This document shows positions 23,105 to 31,872 of a stretch of 64,000 nt of DNA, piece by piece (the stretch's first letter is position 1; every line of letters starts with the position of its first letter). This DNA comes from Myxococcales bacterium (GTDB lineage Bacteria > Myxococcota_A > Polyangia > Polyangiales > Polyangiaceae), in assembly GCA_004193285.1 (NCBI GenBank), contig SECP01000039.1:1-64000 (forward strand), in the 5' to 3' direction. The notes under the pieces are model-generated. The model ran no database searches. It was given only the letters and a program-made list of their open reading frames with translations, and had not been told where the DNA came from. The position numbers were made by a program, and so were the translations under genes.

Positions 23105-25524
23105 TGAGGAGGCTAGGGGACGTCGGGGCGCTCGCCGCCTTCGGCATCGCGTGCAGCATCTCGGGCTCCGCGTTCGCGCTGAGCTCGGGCGAGGCTCAAG
23201 GGCGCGCGACGATCGCGGTGCAAGCCGTGGAGTCGAGCATGACCAGCGCCCCGCCGGACTCCAAGCTCTTCACCAAGCCGCCGACGCCGGCCGAGCGCGT
23301 GGCCGCCGGCGATATGCTGCTGCGCAACAAGGACTACGACCGCTCCATCGAGGCCCTGAGCAAGGTGCTCGAGCTCTACCGGCAAGGCAAGGCGCCGGAG
23401 GCAGCCTACGCGGACGCCTCGCTCCTGCTCGGCGAGGCGTACATGTCCACCAAGCAGTACCTCTCGGCGCGCCGGCACTACCGGGAGATTCTGGATAGCG
23501 GCGCGCGCAGCCCGTACGACGGCTACGTCGGTAAGGCGCTCAGCCGCCTGGTGGATATCGCGCTCCGTACGGACGACCTGGCGGGGCTGGACTACGTGTT
23601 CGAGCGTCTGCCACGTCTGCCGGCCACGGACCGCACGGGGTCCCTGGCTTACGCGCGCGCCAAGGCGCTTTACGCCAAGAAGGACTACGCCGCCTCCAAG
23701 GCCGCGGTGAATCTGGTGCCGGCGGGCTCGCCGTACACCGCGCAGTCTCAATACCTGCTCGGCGTCGTCCTGCTCAAGGAGGCGCTCGCGGCGACTCCAG
23801 CCGCCCCGCCCGCAGCCGCGGCCGCGGCCGCGGCCGCAGCCGGAACCGGCGCCCAGCCCGCGCCGGCGGCCCCGCCCGACACGCGATTCACGCAAGCCAT
23901 CGAGCAGTTTCGTAAGGTGACGCGTATCCCCGCGACCACGCCCGAGCAAGAGCACGTGGTGGACCTGGCGTGGATGGCCATCGGCCGGCTCTTCTACGAG
24001 ACCAACAATTACTTGGACTCGGTGGAGGCCTACAGCCACGTCGGCCGCAACTCGCCGGAGTTTTCGACGACGCTCTACGAGCTGGCCTGGGTATTCGTGC
24101 GCCTCGGTGATTTCTCTCGCGCTCAGCGCGCGCTGGAGGTGCTCACCATCACGGACCCGAACAACCTGGAGCTGGCGGACGGCTCCCTGCTGCGCGCGGA
24201 TCTGATGCTCCGCTCCGGGGATTTTCAGAACGCCCTCAATCTCTATCGGAACGTGCGTGAGCACTTCGACCCGATCCGCAAGAGCGTGGACGACTTCCTG
24301 GCTTCTACCAGCGATCCCGCCGTCTACTACGACAAGCTCACCGCCGACGAAGCCGCGATGGCGACCGAGACGAAGCTGCCGAAGGTGGTCCTGGAGTGGG
24401 CCCGTGAGCAAGCGGAAGACCAGCACGTCTTCGGCATGATCGACGACGTGACTCGCTCACGCGACCTGGTGAAGCGCTCGCGCAAGCTGGCGGTGAAGCT
24501 GGACGCGGTGCTGTCGGTCCCCACCCGGGCCAAGGCTTTCCCTGAGCTCCGGAGCGGCATCCAATATTCGATGTCGCTGATGAACAAGCTCGCCAAGGCT
24601 CGCGTGACTTTGGCGGAGGGCATGGACGACGCGGCGGGTGACGCGGGCGGCGAGCTCGGCCGTATCCGTGGTGAGCGCCGGGCCCTGCAGAAGCGACTCG
24701 GCTGGCTGCCGGTGACGGACGGCGACTTCCTGCGCCGGGACGACTCCGGCGACCGTCAATGGAACAAGGTGTCGCAAGTGCTGCAGAGCCTCACGGTGGA
24801 GGCCGACAAGCTCGCTGCCATCGTCAATGGCCTGAAGCGCGTCCTCAAGGAGGCCGATCAGTACGGGGTGACCTCCGACGCCACGAGCCGCGAGCGCTTC
24901 AAGCTGGAAATCGAGGCCAACGAGCGCGACCTCGCGACCTACAACAAACGTATCGAAGAGTACCGGGACGCGATCGACAACGGCCGCGCCCAGATCGGCT
25001 TCGGCGATCAGCGCTACGTGGACGACGACGAGGCGCGCAAGAAGTTCCGCGAGCTGTTCACGCGGGAGGTCGCGCTCGTGGCTTCCGGTCAGGACTCGGG
25101 GGACGCCGTGAGCTACGCGAAGGGAATCCAGTCCTTGCTCGGTCGCGTCGACATCGACGAGCAGCGGCTGGAGGCCACGCGCGGCAAGCTGGAGCGGCAG
25201 GCGCTCGAGCAGGCGCAGGCCTTGCGGGCCAAAATCGCGGGTGAGGTCGCGGCCCTGGAGACCTACGCGCAAAACCTGGACTCGCTCGACCAGCAAGCGC
25301 GCTTGCTCGTCGGCGAGATCGCGATGAAGAACTTTGCTTTGGTGAGGGATCGCGTGAAGAACATCGTGCTCCGCGCAGACGTGGGCATCGTGCAGCAGGC
25401 TTGGGAAGTGCGTGAGGAACAGCGCGTGCGGGTGCGTAACCTGCAGCGCGAGCGCGCACGTGAGGAGCAGAACTTGAACGACGAGCTGCGAGAAGTGCTC
25501 GACGACGCGGAGGAAGCACCATGA
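23104..25524 (+). CDS. Large periplasmic TPR/coiled-coil protein (GltC/NfsC-like candidate)
   Basis: 806 residues with a signal peptide (about 1-25, ending GSAFA). Residues about 60-375 form TPR units such as AAGDMLLRNKDYDRSIEALS, LLGEAYMSTKQYLSARRHYR and LAWVFVRLGDFSRAQRALEV. They are interrupted near 235-255 by a poly-Ala tract. The second half, about 420-806, is mostly long charged helices (LKLEIEANERDLATYNKRI-type, and VREEQRVRVRNLQRERAREE near the end) predicted to be coiled coil. It therefore has a solenoid head and a rod tail. It overlaps the preceding stop by 1 bp and the next ATG by 4 bp. Size, export and position before a giant TPR protein and a TPR lipoprotein fit the GltC/NfsC slot of Myxococcus clusters; homology itself was not tested. 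Confidence 0.75.
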   Translation: MRRLGDVGALAAFGIACSISGSAFALSSGEAQGRATIAVQAVESSMTSAPPDSKLFTKPPTPAERVAAGDMLLRNKDYDRSIEALSKVLELYRQGKAPEAAYADASLLLGEAYMSTKQYLSARRHYREILDSGARSPYDGYVGKALSRLVDIALRTDDLAGLDYVFERLPRLPATDRTGSLAYARAKALYAKKDYAASKAAVNLVPAGSPYTAQSQYLLGVVLLKEALAATPAAPPAAAAAAAAAAGTGAQPAPAAPPDTRFTQAIEQFRKVTRIPATTPEQEHVVDLAWMAIGRLFYETNNYLDSVEAYSHVGRNSPEFSTTLYELAWVFVRLGDFSRAQRALEVLTITDPNNLELADGSLLRADLMLRSGDFQNALNLYRNVREHFDPIRKSVDDFLASTSDPAVYYDKLTADEAAMATETKLPKVVLEWAREQAEDQHVFGMIDDVTRSRDLVKRSRKLAVKLDAVLSVPTRAKAFPELRSGIQYSMSLMNKLAKARVTLAEGMDDAAGDAGGELGRIRGERRALQKRLGWLPVTDGDFLRRDDSGDRQWNKVSQVLQSLTVEADKLAAIVNGLKRVLKEADQYGVTSDATSRERFKLEIEANERDLATYNKRIEEYRDAIDNGRAQIGFGDQRYVDDDEARKKFRELFTREVALVASGQDSGDAVSYAKGIQSLLGRVDIDEQRLEATRGKLERQALEQAQALRAKIAGEVAALETYAQNLDSLDQQARLLVGEIAMKNFALVRDRVKNIVLRADVGIVQQAWEVREEQRVRVRNLQRERAREEQNLNDELREVLDDAEEAP
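23811..23841. repeat. GCGGCC microsatellite encoding a poly-Ala tract
   Basis: Five or so near-perfect copies of GCGGCC/GCAGCC in tandem inside the 806-residue TPR gene, encoding an uninterrupted alanine run of about 14 residues. The unit of six bases keeps the frame if it expands or contracts by whole units. Confidence 0.75.
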
Positions 25525-28500
25525 GGACGCGTTCACTCTCGATCCTGCCTGGCGTGCTCGCGGTGCTGACCGGCTTGCTCCTGCCGCTGACCGCCTCCGG
25601 CCAAGCGGCGCCGAGCCCCGCCGCGCCAGCCGCATCCGCCACGACCGCGGGAGGGACCTCGGCTACTACCGGCGCGGCCGCCCCCAGCGCGGCTCCGGCC
25701 CCGACCACCGCGACGGCGACGTCCTCCACCGGGACGACGACCTCGGCGTCGACCACGCCGCCCAAGACCAAGAAGGTGGTCCCGCCTTCGCCGCCGCCGA
25801 CCCCGACGCAGCTCAAGGCCTTCCAGATCCTCCAGAAGGAAGCCGCCGACTACGAGCGGGGGACGAAAGACTTCAGGCGCAACCTGACGATGATCGTGCG
25901 CCACCACTACGAGGAGCGTCGCAAGCGCGTCCTCTCGGCCCTCGATCGTGAGCTGTCGGTGGAAAAGCGCGGGCTGGAGGAGTCGCGCGACGAAGCCATC
26001 ACCCGGCTCGAAGAGTTCGTGGCGCGCTACTCCGGAGCAAACGCCGACCCCCGCGCCACGCCCGACGCCATGTTCCGGCTCGGCGCCCTCTACGAAGAAA
26101 AGGCGCGCGCGCGAACCGACGCGGACCTCTCCACCGGGCTCGAGCCCGCGATCGCCATCTACCGGCGCATCATCAAGGAGTTCCCGCAGTACGAAGAGAT
26201 CGCCGCGGTGCACTACTACCTCGGCCACTCCTACACGGACGCCGGGCGCATCGACGAGGGTCAGCAAGCCTGGCGCAGCCTCGCCTGCTCCTCACGGTAC
26301 ACCGTGCAGGACGACCCGAAGGACGCCGGCAAGATCCTGCTTCAGCCGATGCCGCAGGACCACGACGACAAGTTCTGGAACGACTGGTACAACAAGAACC
26401 CGGTTCCGCTGGACCAAGCGCGCGGTAAACGCGCGCCCACGAGGCGCGGGGCGGACAAGCTGGTGGACACGGAGGAGCTGTCCTTCGCGGACCCGTACGA
26501 CGGCTGCAAGGCCCTGCCGCAAAAGGTCGAGCCCGGGGAAGATCCGCGGTATTTGGCGGAAATTTGGTGGCAGCTCGGCAACTTCCACTTCGATCAGATC
26601 GACCCGCACGGCGGCCCCTACAACCTGAACCGCTCCGTCGTCGCCTACCAGCAGTCGATGCAGTACAAGAAGCCGCCGATCTACGGCGTCTCTCTGTACA
26701 AGCTCGCTTGGACTTACTTCAAGCAGCAGCGCTACCACACCGCGGTAGACAACTTCGTGCAGCTGCTCGGTTACGCGGACGAGCAAGAAGCGAAGACGGG
26801 GGACCCCGGCGCGGACTTCCGCCAAGAAGCGTTCACCTACATCGCCGGCTCGCTCACGTTCGTGGACTTCGAGGGGCCGCCCGCGGAGCACCCGTACATC
26901 CCGCGTAGCGACGTGCTCGACACGGAGCCGGATCCTCTGCGCGCGGAGGAGAAGATGGCGGTCGCCATCCAGCGCGTTCAGGATCCGAAGCTGATTCCAC
27001 AAGACAAAAAGTGGACGGTCGAGATCTACAAGGCGCTCGCTCAAGAGTTCATCGAGATCACGCAGAACCGCAACGCGGTCGCGACGCTGGAGCTCACGCT
27101 CACGAAGTTCCCGATGAACCGCGACGCGCCCGTGATGCAAAACAAGGTCGCGGAGCTCTACGACCAGCTGTCGCGCCTCGCGCCGGACGGCTCGGCCGCG
27201 CGCGCCGAGTACGCCTCCAAGGGGCTCGAAGCCCGCACCAAGCTAGCCGCTTACGTCGGCACCACGCCGTGGGTGGACGCGAACCGGGACGACCCGGAAG
27301 CGCTCACCACTGCGGAGCAGTTGGTCAAGGGCGGCCTCAAGCGCGCCGCCGCGGACCACACGAACTTCGCGCGTGGCTACAAGGACAAGGCCCTCGAGCT
27401 GAACGATCCGGGCGAGCAGCGCGCGCTCGTGGAGAAGGCGATCGCCGAATACCGTCTCGCGGAGACCGGGTGGAACGCGTACCTGGAGCAAGACGCGCAG
27501 GCCATGGACGCCTACGAGAGCCGCTTCTGGCTCGCGGACGCCCGTTTCTGGGTGGTGGTGCTCCAGGCCGGTATCGGTCGCACCCCGCAGCCCGCCGAGG
27601 TGAAGGTCGCGCGCGACAGCGCAGCGAGCGTGCGCGACTCGAACGAGGACGACAAGTACCTGCAGCCGTCCGCCTACTACGTGGTCACGATCGCGGAGAA
27701 GGTGCTGGAGGACCAGTACCGCGTCTTCCAGGAGAGCAACGGCCAGAAGGGTATCGAGAAGCGCGAAGAGCTGAAGTTCACGGGCGAGGGCGACTCGCGG
27801 AAGGTCGTCAAAGATGCGCTGCCCCAGCAGGTGCTCGACGCGGTCAAGGCTCGCGACGAGTACAACGAGCGCATCCCGCTCGATCGCGACCCGCAGAAGA
27901 ACGGGCTGCTCTACGCGTTCCAGTCGGCGGACCTGTACTTCGTGTACGGGGACTTCGACGGCGCGCGCAAGCGCTTCACCCCGATTTACGACCAGTACTG
28001 CGGCGTCAACGAGTGGGGTTACAAGGCCTGGGAGAAGCTCATCAGCATGAGCAACTTCGAAGGCAACGCCGCCGAGAGCCGGAGGCTCGCGGAGGGCAAG
28101 AGCTGCGCCTACGACGCCGAGACCAAGAAGGCGGAAGACCAGATCCGCAAGCCGGTGAAGCAAGGCGTCGCCTACTTGGACGCGCGCAAGCTGTACGAAG
28201 AAGCCGAGAAGATGCCGGACGGCCCCGAGCGGAACAAGAAGTGGCGCGAGGCCGCCGCCGCGTACAAGGTCGCCCTGGATTCGGCGCCCGATCGCGACGA
28301 AGCGCCCGAAGCGGCCATGAACGGCGCCTTCGCGTACAAGCAGGTGGGCGAGTACGACAAGGCGATCGAGATGTACGAGCTATTCATCTCCCGCTACGGC
28401 AACGAAAAGACGCTGAGCGCGCTCAAGAACGGTGACGCCAAGGCCAAGCCCCCAGTCGCCGCGCAACCGAAGAAGTACGAGGAGCGCGTGAAGTACCTGC

Positions 28501-29720
28501 AGGGCGCGTACGACGCCCTCGCCGGCGCCTACGTGCTGTTCTTCAACTACCCGCGCGCCGCGGAGACGTACGACAAGATCAGCACCAATCAGAACTTCGA
28601 CCAGAAGACGCGGCGGGACTCCGCTCGGCAGGGGCTCTCCTTGTACGCGAGCTTGGGGGACCGCGGCGGCATGACCCGCGCGCGCGAGCGCTTCGCGACC
28701 CTGGGGGCCTCCCCCAAGGAGACGGCGGAGGCGGACTTCATCGTCGCCAGCGCCGAGCTCAAGCGTTGGGATCCTTACAGCGGGGACGAAGGCGCGAACG
28801 GCGCCGCCCGCCGCAGCGCGCAGCGCGCGATGGAGGACTACTACACGGTCAACAAGAACAAGGAGGCCGCCTCGCAGTACGTGGTTCAGGCTGCCTACTG
28901 GGCGGCCAAGACGCGCAAGGCGGTTCTCGCCGGCGACACCAACAAGTGGTGGCAAAGCACGATCGAGGCGTTCGACAAGTGGAAGCGCGTCGCCCCCCAG
29001 GAGGGTGGGAAGAACAGCGCGCTAGGCTCGAAGGAGGCCAACATGGCCGCCGAAGCCGACTTCACGATGCAGGACGAAGAGATAGCGCGCGGCTTCGACT
29101 ACGAGACCGGGCATCACCGCTACCGAGGCACGATGCAAGAGGTCGTGGCGAACTACAACAAGGACGCCATCGAGGCCAAGCGGTACTACGACAAGCTCCA
29201 GAAGGTGATCGATACGTACGTCTCCCCGGAGTGGACGACGGCCGCGATCGCCCGTCAGGGCTCGCTGTACGATTCGCTGCGCACCGGCCTGTACAACACC
29301 CGCCCGCCCGAGCTGAAGATCTTCGACGCCAAGACCGAGGCGCTGCTGAAGCGCGCGGAGAACAGCGACAACCCGGATCTGCAGGAAAAGGCGGACGCGG
29401 CCCGCGTGAACGCGCAGAAGGCCTGGCGCGACAAACGCGATCAAGAGCTCAATAGCGCCGACCAAGTCATGATCGACCGCTACGGCAACGCGGTCGTGCT
29501 CGCCAAGCGCTACAACGTCTCCAACCCGCAGGTCATCCGTTCGATCCGCCGCCTGGCGTTCTTCACGGACGTGATCGGCGAGGCGAAGATGAAGCAGTTC
29601 ACGGCGGGCGTGAAGGATCTCAACTACACCGAGGGCATGTTCCCGCGCATGCGCCCGGGCATCTCGTCGGCGCCTCCGCCGAACGGCTCTCCCGCGCCGC
29701 TGCCGGCGTTCGTGCAATGA
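25521..29720 (+). CDS. Giant periplasmic TPR protein (GltD/AgmU-like candidate)
   Basis: 1399 residues. Signal peptide about 1-29, cleaved after TASGQA. A Thr/Ser/Ala/Pro-rich linker to about residue 85 is followed by a solenoid that fills the rest. TPR-like units recur, for example MFRLGALYEEKARARTDADL, AVHYYLGHSYTDAGRIDEGQ, VSLYKLAWTYFKQQRYHTAV, AAMNGAFAYKQVGEYDKAIE and AAYWAAKTRKAVLAGDTNKW. Many are separated by long insertions. The final 30 residues are Pro-rich. In length and layout it matches the GltD (AgmU)/NfsD type scaffold that links inner- and outer-membrane parts of the Myxococcus machines. ATGA overlaps couple it to both neighbours. Family placement is by architecture and context. 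Confidence 0.78.
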   Translation: MRTRSLSILPGVLAVLTGLLLPLTASGQAAPSPAAPAASATTAGGTSATTGAAAPSAAPAPTTATATSSTGTTTSASTTPPKTKKVVPPSPPPTPTQLKAFQILQKEAADYERGTKDFRRNLTMIVRHHYEERRKRVLSALDRELSVEKRGLEESRDEAITRLEEFVARYSGANADPRATPDAMFRLGALYEEKARARTDADLSTGLEPAIAIYRRIIKEFPQYEEIAAVHYYLGHSYTDAGRIDEGQQAWRSLACSSRYTVQDDPKDAGKILLQPMPQDHDDKFWNDWYNKNPVPLDQARGKRAPTRRGADKLVDTEELSFADPYDGCKALPQKVEPGEDPRYLAEIWWQLGNFHFDQIDPHGGPYNLNRSVVAYQQSMQYKKPPIYGVSLYKLAWTYFKQQRYHTAVDNFVQLLGYADEQEAKTGDPGADFRQEAFTYIAGSLTFVDFEGPPAEHPYIPRSDVLDTEPDPLRAEEKMAVAIQRVQDPKLIPQDKKWTVEIYKALAQEFIEITQNRNAVATLELTLTKFPMNRDAPVMQNKVAELYDQLSRLAPDGSAARAEYASKGLEARTKLAAYVGTTPWVDANRDDPEALTTAEQLVKGGLKRAAADHTNFARGYKDKALELNDPGEQRALVEKAIAEYRLAETGWNAYLEQDAQAMDAYESRFWLADARFWVVVLQAGIGRTPQPAEVKVARDSAASVRDSNEDDKYLQPSAYYVVTIAEKVLEDQYRVFQESNGQKGIEKREELKFTGEGDSRKVVKDALPQQVLDAVKARDEYNERIPLDRDPQKNGLLYAFQSADLYFVYGDFDGARKRFTPIYDQYCGVNEWGYKAWEKLISMSNFEGNAAESRRLAEGKSCAYDAETKKAEDQIRKPVKQGVAYLDARKLYEEAEKMPDGPERNKKWREAAAAYKVALDSAPDRDEAPEAAMNGAFAYKQVGEYDKAIEMYELFISRYGNEKTLSALKNGDAKAKPPVAAQPKKYEERVKYLQGAYDALAGAYVLFFNYPRAAETYDKISTNQNFDQKTRRDSARQGLSLYASLGDRGGMTRARERFATLGASPKETAEADFIVASAELKRWDPYSGDEGANGAARRSAQRAMEDYYTVNKNKEAASQYVVQAAYWAAKTRKAVLAGDTNKWWQSTIEAFDKWKRVAPQEGGKNSALGSKEANMAAEADFTMQDEEIARGFDYETGHHRYRGTMQEVVANYNKDAIEAKRYYDKLQKVIDTYVSPEWTTAAIARQGSLYDSLRTGLYNTRPPELKIFDAKTEALLKRAENSDNPDLQEKADAARVNAQKAWRDKRDQELNSADQVMIDRYGNAVVLAKRYNVSNPQVIRSIRRLAFFTDVIGEAKMKQFTAGVKDLNYTEGMFPRMRPGISSAPPPNGSPAPLPAFVQ

Positions 29721-29731
29721 AGGAGCGGGTC

Positions 29732-31096
29732 ATGAAAGCTCGACTACTCAATCTCGGTCAGGTCGCGCTCCTCGTGGGCGGCGTGCTTACGGTGGCGTGC
29801 GGTGGTGGCGCGCAAGAAGGCGCAGGCCCGAAGACTCCGGCCGCGGTCGCTCCGCCGTCGGCCACGACGGAAGGCGGCGTCGCGGCCACGCCGGGCGGCC
29901 AGCAGTTTGCGGTGAGTGACGCGCCCACGAGCGAAGGCGGGGCGCCGCGCCCGGCCATGAACGCGTCCGCGCAGAGCGCTTACCAGGCCGGAATGCAGGC
30001 GTTTCAAGCCGGCGATCTGCAGGGGGCCAAGAACCAGTTCGTGAGCGCCACCCAGGCGGACGCCAAGGCGTACCAGGCCTACTATTCGCTAGGCGTCGTG
30101 CGCGAGCGCATGAACGAGACTTCCGGCGCGCTGCAAGCCTACCGGCAGGCGACCGCGATCGTTCCCGACTACGAGCCGGCGATCGGCGCGTACGCGGTGC
30201 TGCTCGCCCGCACCGGCAAACCGGACGAAGCGAACGACTTCTTGAACGCGCGGCAAGCGCAGATGCCGAAGAGCGCGGCCGTGAGCGCGGCGATGGCAGA
30301 GGTGAAGTCGATCCAGGGTGACTCGGGGGCCGCGCAGCGGCTCGCGCAGGAGGCGCTCAAGAAGAACCCGGACTACCGCCCCGCGATGATCACCCTCGCG
30401 CGTGACCATTACCGCGCGCGCCGGTTGGACCTCGCGCTCTACGCCCTGCGAGGCATCTTGGACGGCTACGGGGACGAGAACCCTCCGCGCGACAAGAACA
30501 ACGCCGAGGCGCGCTTGCTCCGCGGGCTCATCTACAAGGAGCAGGGCAACAAGGCGGCCGCGATCCCGGAGCTGCAAAAGGCGATCGAGCTCCGGCCGGA
30601 CTTGGTGGAGCCGCGGGTACACCTCGCCAACTACTTGCTCGAATCCGGCAACGCGACCGAGGCCGCGGGGCTGCTGGAGGGCGCGCTCAAGTATGACTCA
30701 CTGAACGTGCTGGCCCGGCTCAACCTGGGCGACGCGTACCGGCTCCTGGGCAAGACGGTGGAGTCGCAGCGTGAGCTGGATTGGGTCGTCAAGACGGACC
30801 CCAGCGTCGCGCAGGCTCACTACAACTTGGGCCTCCTGTACTTGTTCTCCGCGACCGTGCCGGGCATGACGGCCGGGCAAGCCGCGGACAAGGCCATCGT
30901 CGAGCTCGAGACCTACAAGAAGCTCAAGCCCCGCGCCGCCGGCGGCGCACCGGACGACACGGACGAGCTCATCACTCGCGCCAAGACGCAAAAGGCGCTC
31001 GCGGAGGCCAAGTCCGCGGAGGCCGCGGCCGCCCCGGCTGCCGCCGCTCCTGCTGCGGCGCCTGCTGCCACTCCCCCCGCCGCTCCCAAGAAATGA
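29732..31096 (+). CDS. TPR outer-membrane lipoprotein (GltE/NfsE-like candidate)
   Basis: 454 residues from the ATG at 29732, chosen because AAGGAG lies at a good distance before it; an ATG at 29717 overlaps the upstream stop but lacks that spacing. Lipoprotein signal with lipobox LTVAC|GGG. After a Gly/Ala/Pro/Thr-rich linker to about 75 come eight or more regular TPRs: AYQAGMQAFQAGDLQGAKNQ, AYYSLGVVRERMNETSGALQ, GLIYKEQGNKAAAIPELQKA, LNLGDAYRLLGKTVESQREL and HYNLGLLYLFSATVPGMTAG. The C-terminal 35 residues are Ala/Pro. A TPR lipoprotein after a giant TPR protein is the order of GltD-GltE and NfsD-NfsE. Export and TPR calls are firm; orthology is inferred. Confidence 0.82.
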   Translation: MKARLLNLGQVALLVGGVLTVACGGGAQEGAGPKTPAAVAPPSATTEGGVAATPGGQQFAVSDAPTSEGGAPRPAMNASAQSAYQAGMQAFQAGDLQGAKNQFVSATQADAKAYQAYYSLGVVRERMNETSGALQAYRQATAIVPDYEPAIGAYAVLLARTGKPDEANDFLNARQAQMPKSAAVSAAMAEVKSIQGDSGAAQRLAQEALKKNPDYRPAMITLARDHYRARRLDLALYALRGILDGYGDENPPRDKNNAEARLLRGLIYKEQGNKAAAIPELQKAIELRPDLVEPRVHLANYLLESGNATEAAGLLEGALKYDSLNVLARLNLGDAYRLLGKTVESQRELDWVVKTDPSVAQAHYNLGLLYLFSATVPGMTAGQAADKAIVELETYKKLKPRAAGGAPDDTDELITRAKTQKALAEAKSAEAAAAPAAAAPAAAPAATPPAAPKK

Positions 31097-31350
31097 AAGT
31101 GAGCACCACCATGAAGCCAACTTGGACCGCGATCATCGGCGCGGGAGCGCTGCTGCTCATCCCGTTCGCCGCTCAGGCTCAGAAGAAGCCGCGCGTCGTC
31201 ACCATCAGTGAAGTCACCATCGTTGGGCGCGTGCAAAAGCCGATCGCGGCGGTGGACGTGAGCCGCATCCAGCCTAAGCTCACGTTGGCGGAGCTCCGCC
31301 AGCCGTTTCTCGATCGCATCGAGAAGGCCGTCTATAACGATCCGTTCTGA
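31093..31350 (+). CDS. Small exported protein of the Glt/Nfs-like operon
   Basis: 85 residues from the ATG at 31093, which overlaps the preceding stop (ATGA); an ATG at 31111 would also give a good signal peptide (TAIIGAGALLLIPFAAQAQ). The mature part is only about 55 residues: VTISEVTIVGRVQKPIAAVD, a short link, then LAELRQPFLDRIEKAVYNDP. The 'GRVQKP...' strand followed by a helix ending in DPF looks like a compact conserved unit. I do not know a named family. It is periplasmic by prediction. Position between the TPR lipoprotein and the FHA/TonB-like gene suggests a structural accessory, possibly in the GltF slot. Confidence 0.7.
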   Translation: MKVSTTMKPTWTAIIGAGALLLIPFAAQAQKKPRVVTISEVTIVGRVQKPIAAVDVSRIQPKLTLAELRQPFLDRIEKAVYNDPF

Positions 31351-31356
31351 GGCCGC

Positions 31357-31782
31357 GTGCTGGCGGGCATCCTCTCTGCCCTGTGCTTGTGGTTCGCGTG
31401 GAGCGCGTACCAGCGCTGCCGCAAGATCCACCGCGGCGCAGGCGAGGCCAGCGGGGAGGGGGAGGACCCTCTCGAGCAGCGCCTCGCCGAGCGGGAGCTG
31501 AACCTCGAGCTGAACCTGGCGAGTCGCACCGTTCAGGCGCTGGGTCGGGCGGCTTTGTTCGGCGGGACCGGGCTGGCGATCTGGTTCGTGGCGACCGGCA
31601 CGCTCCGAAGCGACCCCCGCCAGGTGTACCAGGCGTTCGCCTTCGGGCTCGTGGGATGGGGCGGATGTAGGGAATTGCAGCGCCGCATCGGCTCCCTGGC
31701 CGACGCCTGGCGGACCACGACCAACGATCGCCGGCGCAGGCGACAAGGAGTGGACCAGCCGAAAAGGACTGGAGTAGCCTGA
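31357..31782 (+). CDS. Small inner-membrane protein of the Glt/Nfs-like operon
   Basis: 141 residues from a GTG at 31357, 6 bp after the previous stop. A first membrane helix is at the extreme N-terminus (LAGILSALCLWFAWSAY), followed by a charged stretch of about 50 residues predicted to be helical (EDPLEQRLAERELNLELNLA). There are then one or two further hydrophobic segments (AALFGGTGLAIWFVATGTL and VYQAFAFGLVGWGGC) and a strongly basic tail ending RRRRRQGVDQPKR. It does not resemble TolQ or MotA: it lacks their long cytoplasmic loop and conserved prolines. Function unknown; inner-membrane placement and operon position make it a candidate anchor for the FHA/TonB-like protein encoded next. 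Confidence 0.65.
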   Translation: MLAGILSALCLWFAWSAYQRCRKIHRGAGEASGEGEDPLEQRLAERELNLELNLASRTVQALGRAALFGGTGLAIWFVATGTLRSDPRQVYQAFAFGLVGWGGCRELQRRIGSLADAWRTTTNDRRRRRQGVDQPKRTGVA

Positions 31783-31872
31783 TGGAACTTTGTGAAGCGG
31801 CCGTTGTCGGCGATCGGTAGCGCGAACGCCGCCCTGGCGCGTAGGTAGGGACGGCTCCTTAGAGGAAATTCG

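Noticed and set aside
23811..23841. CRISPR-like or regulatory repeat
   Set aside because: Six-base units without spacers, lying inside a coding frame.
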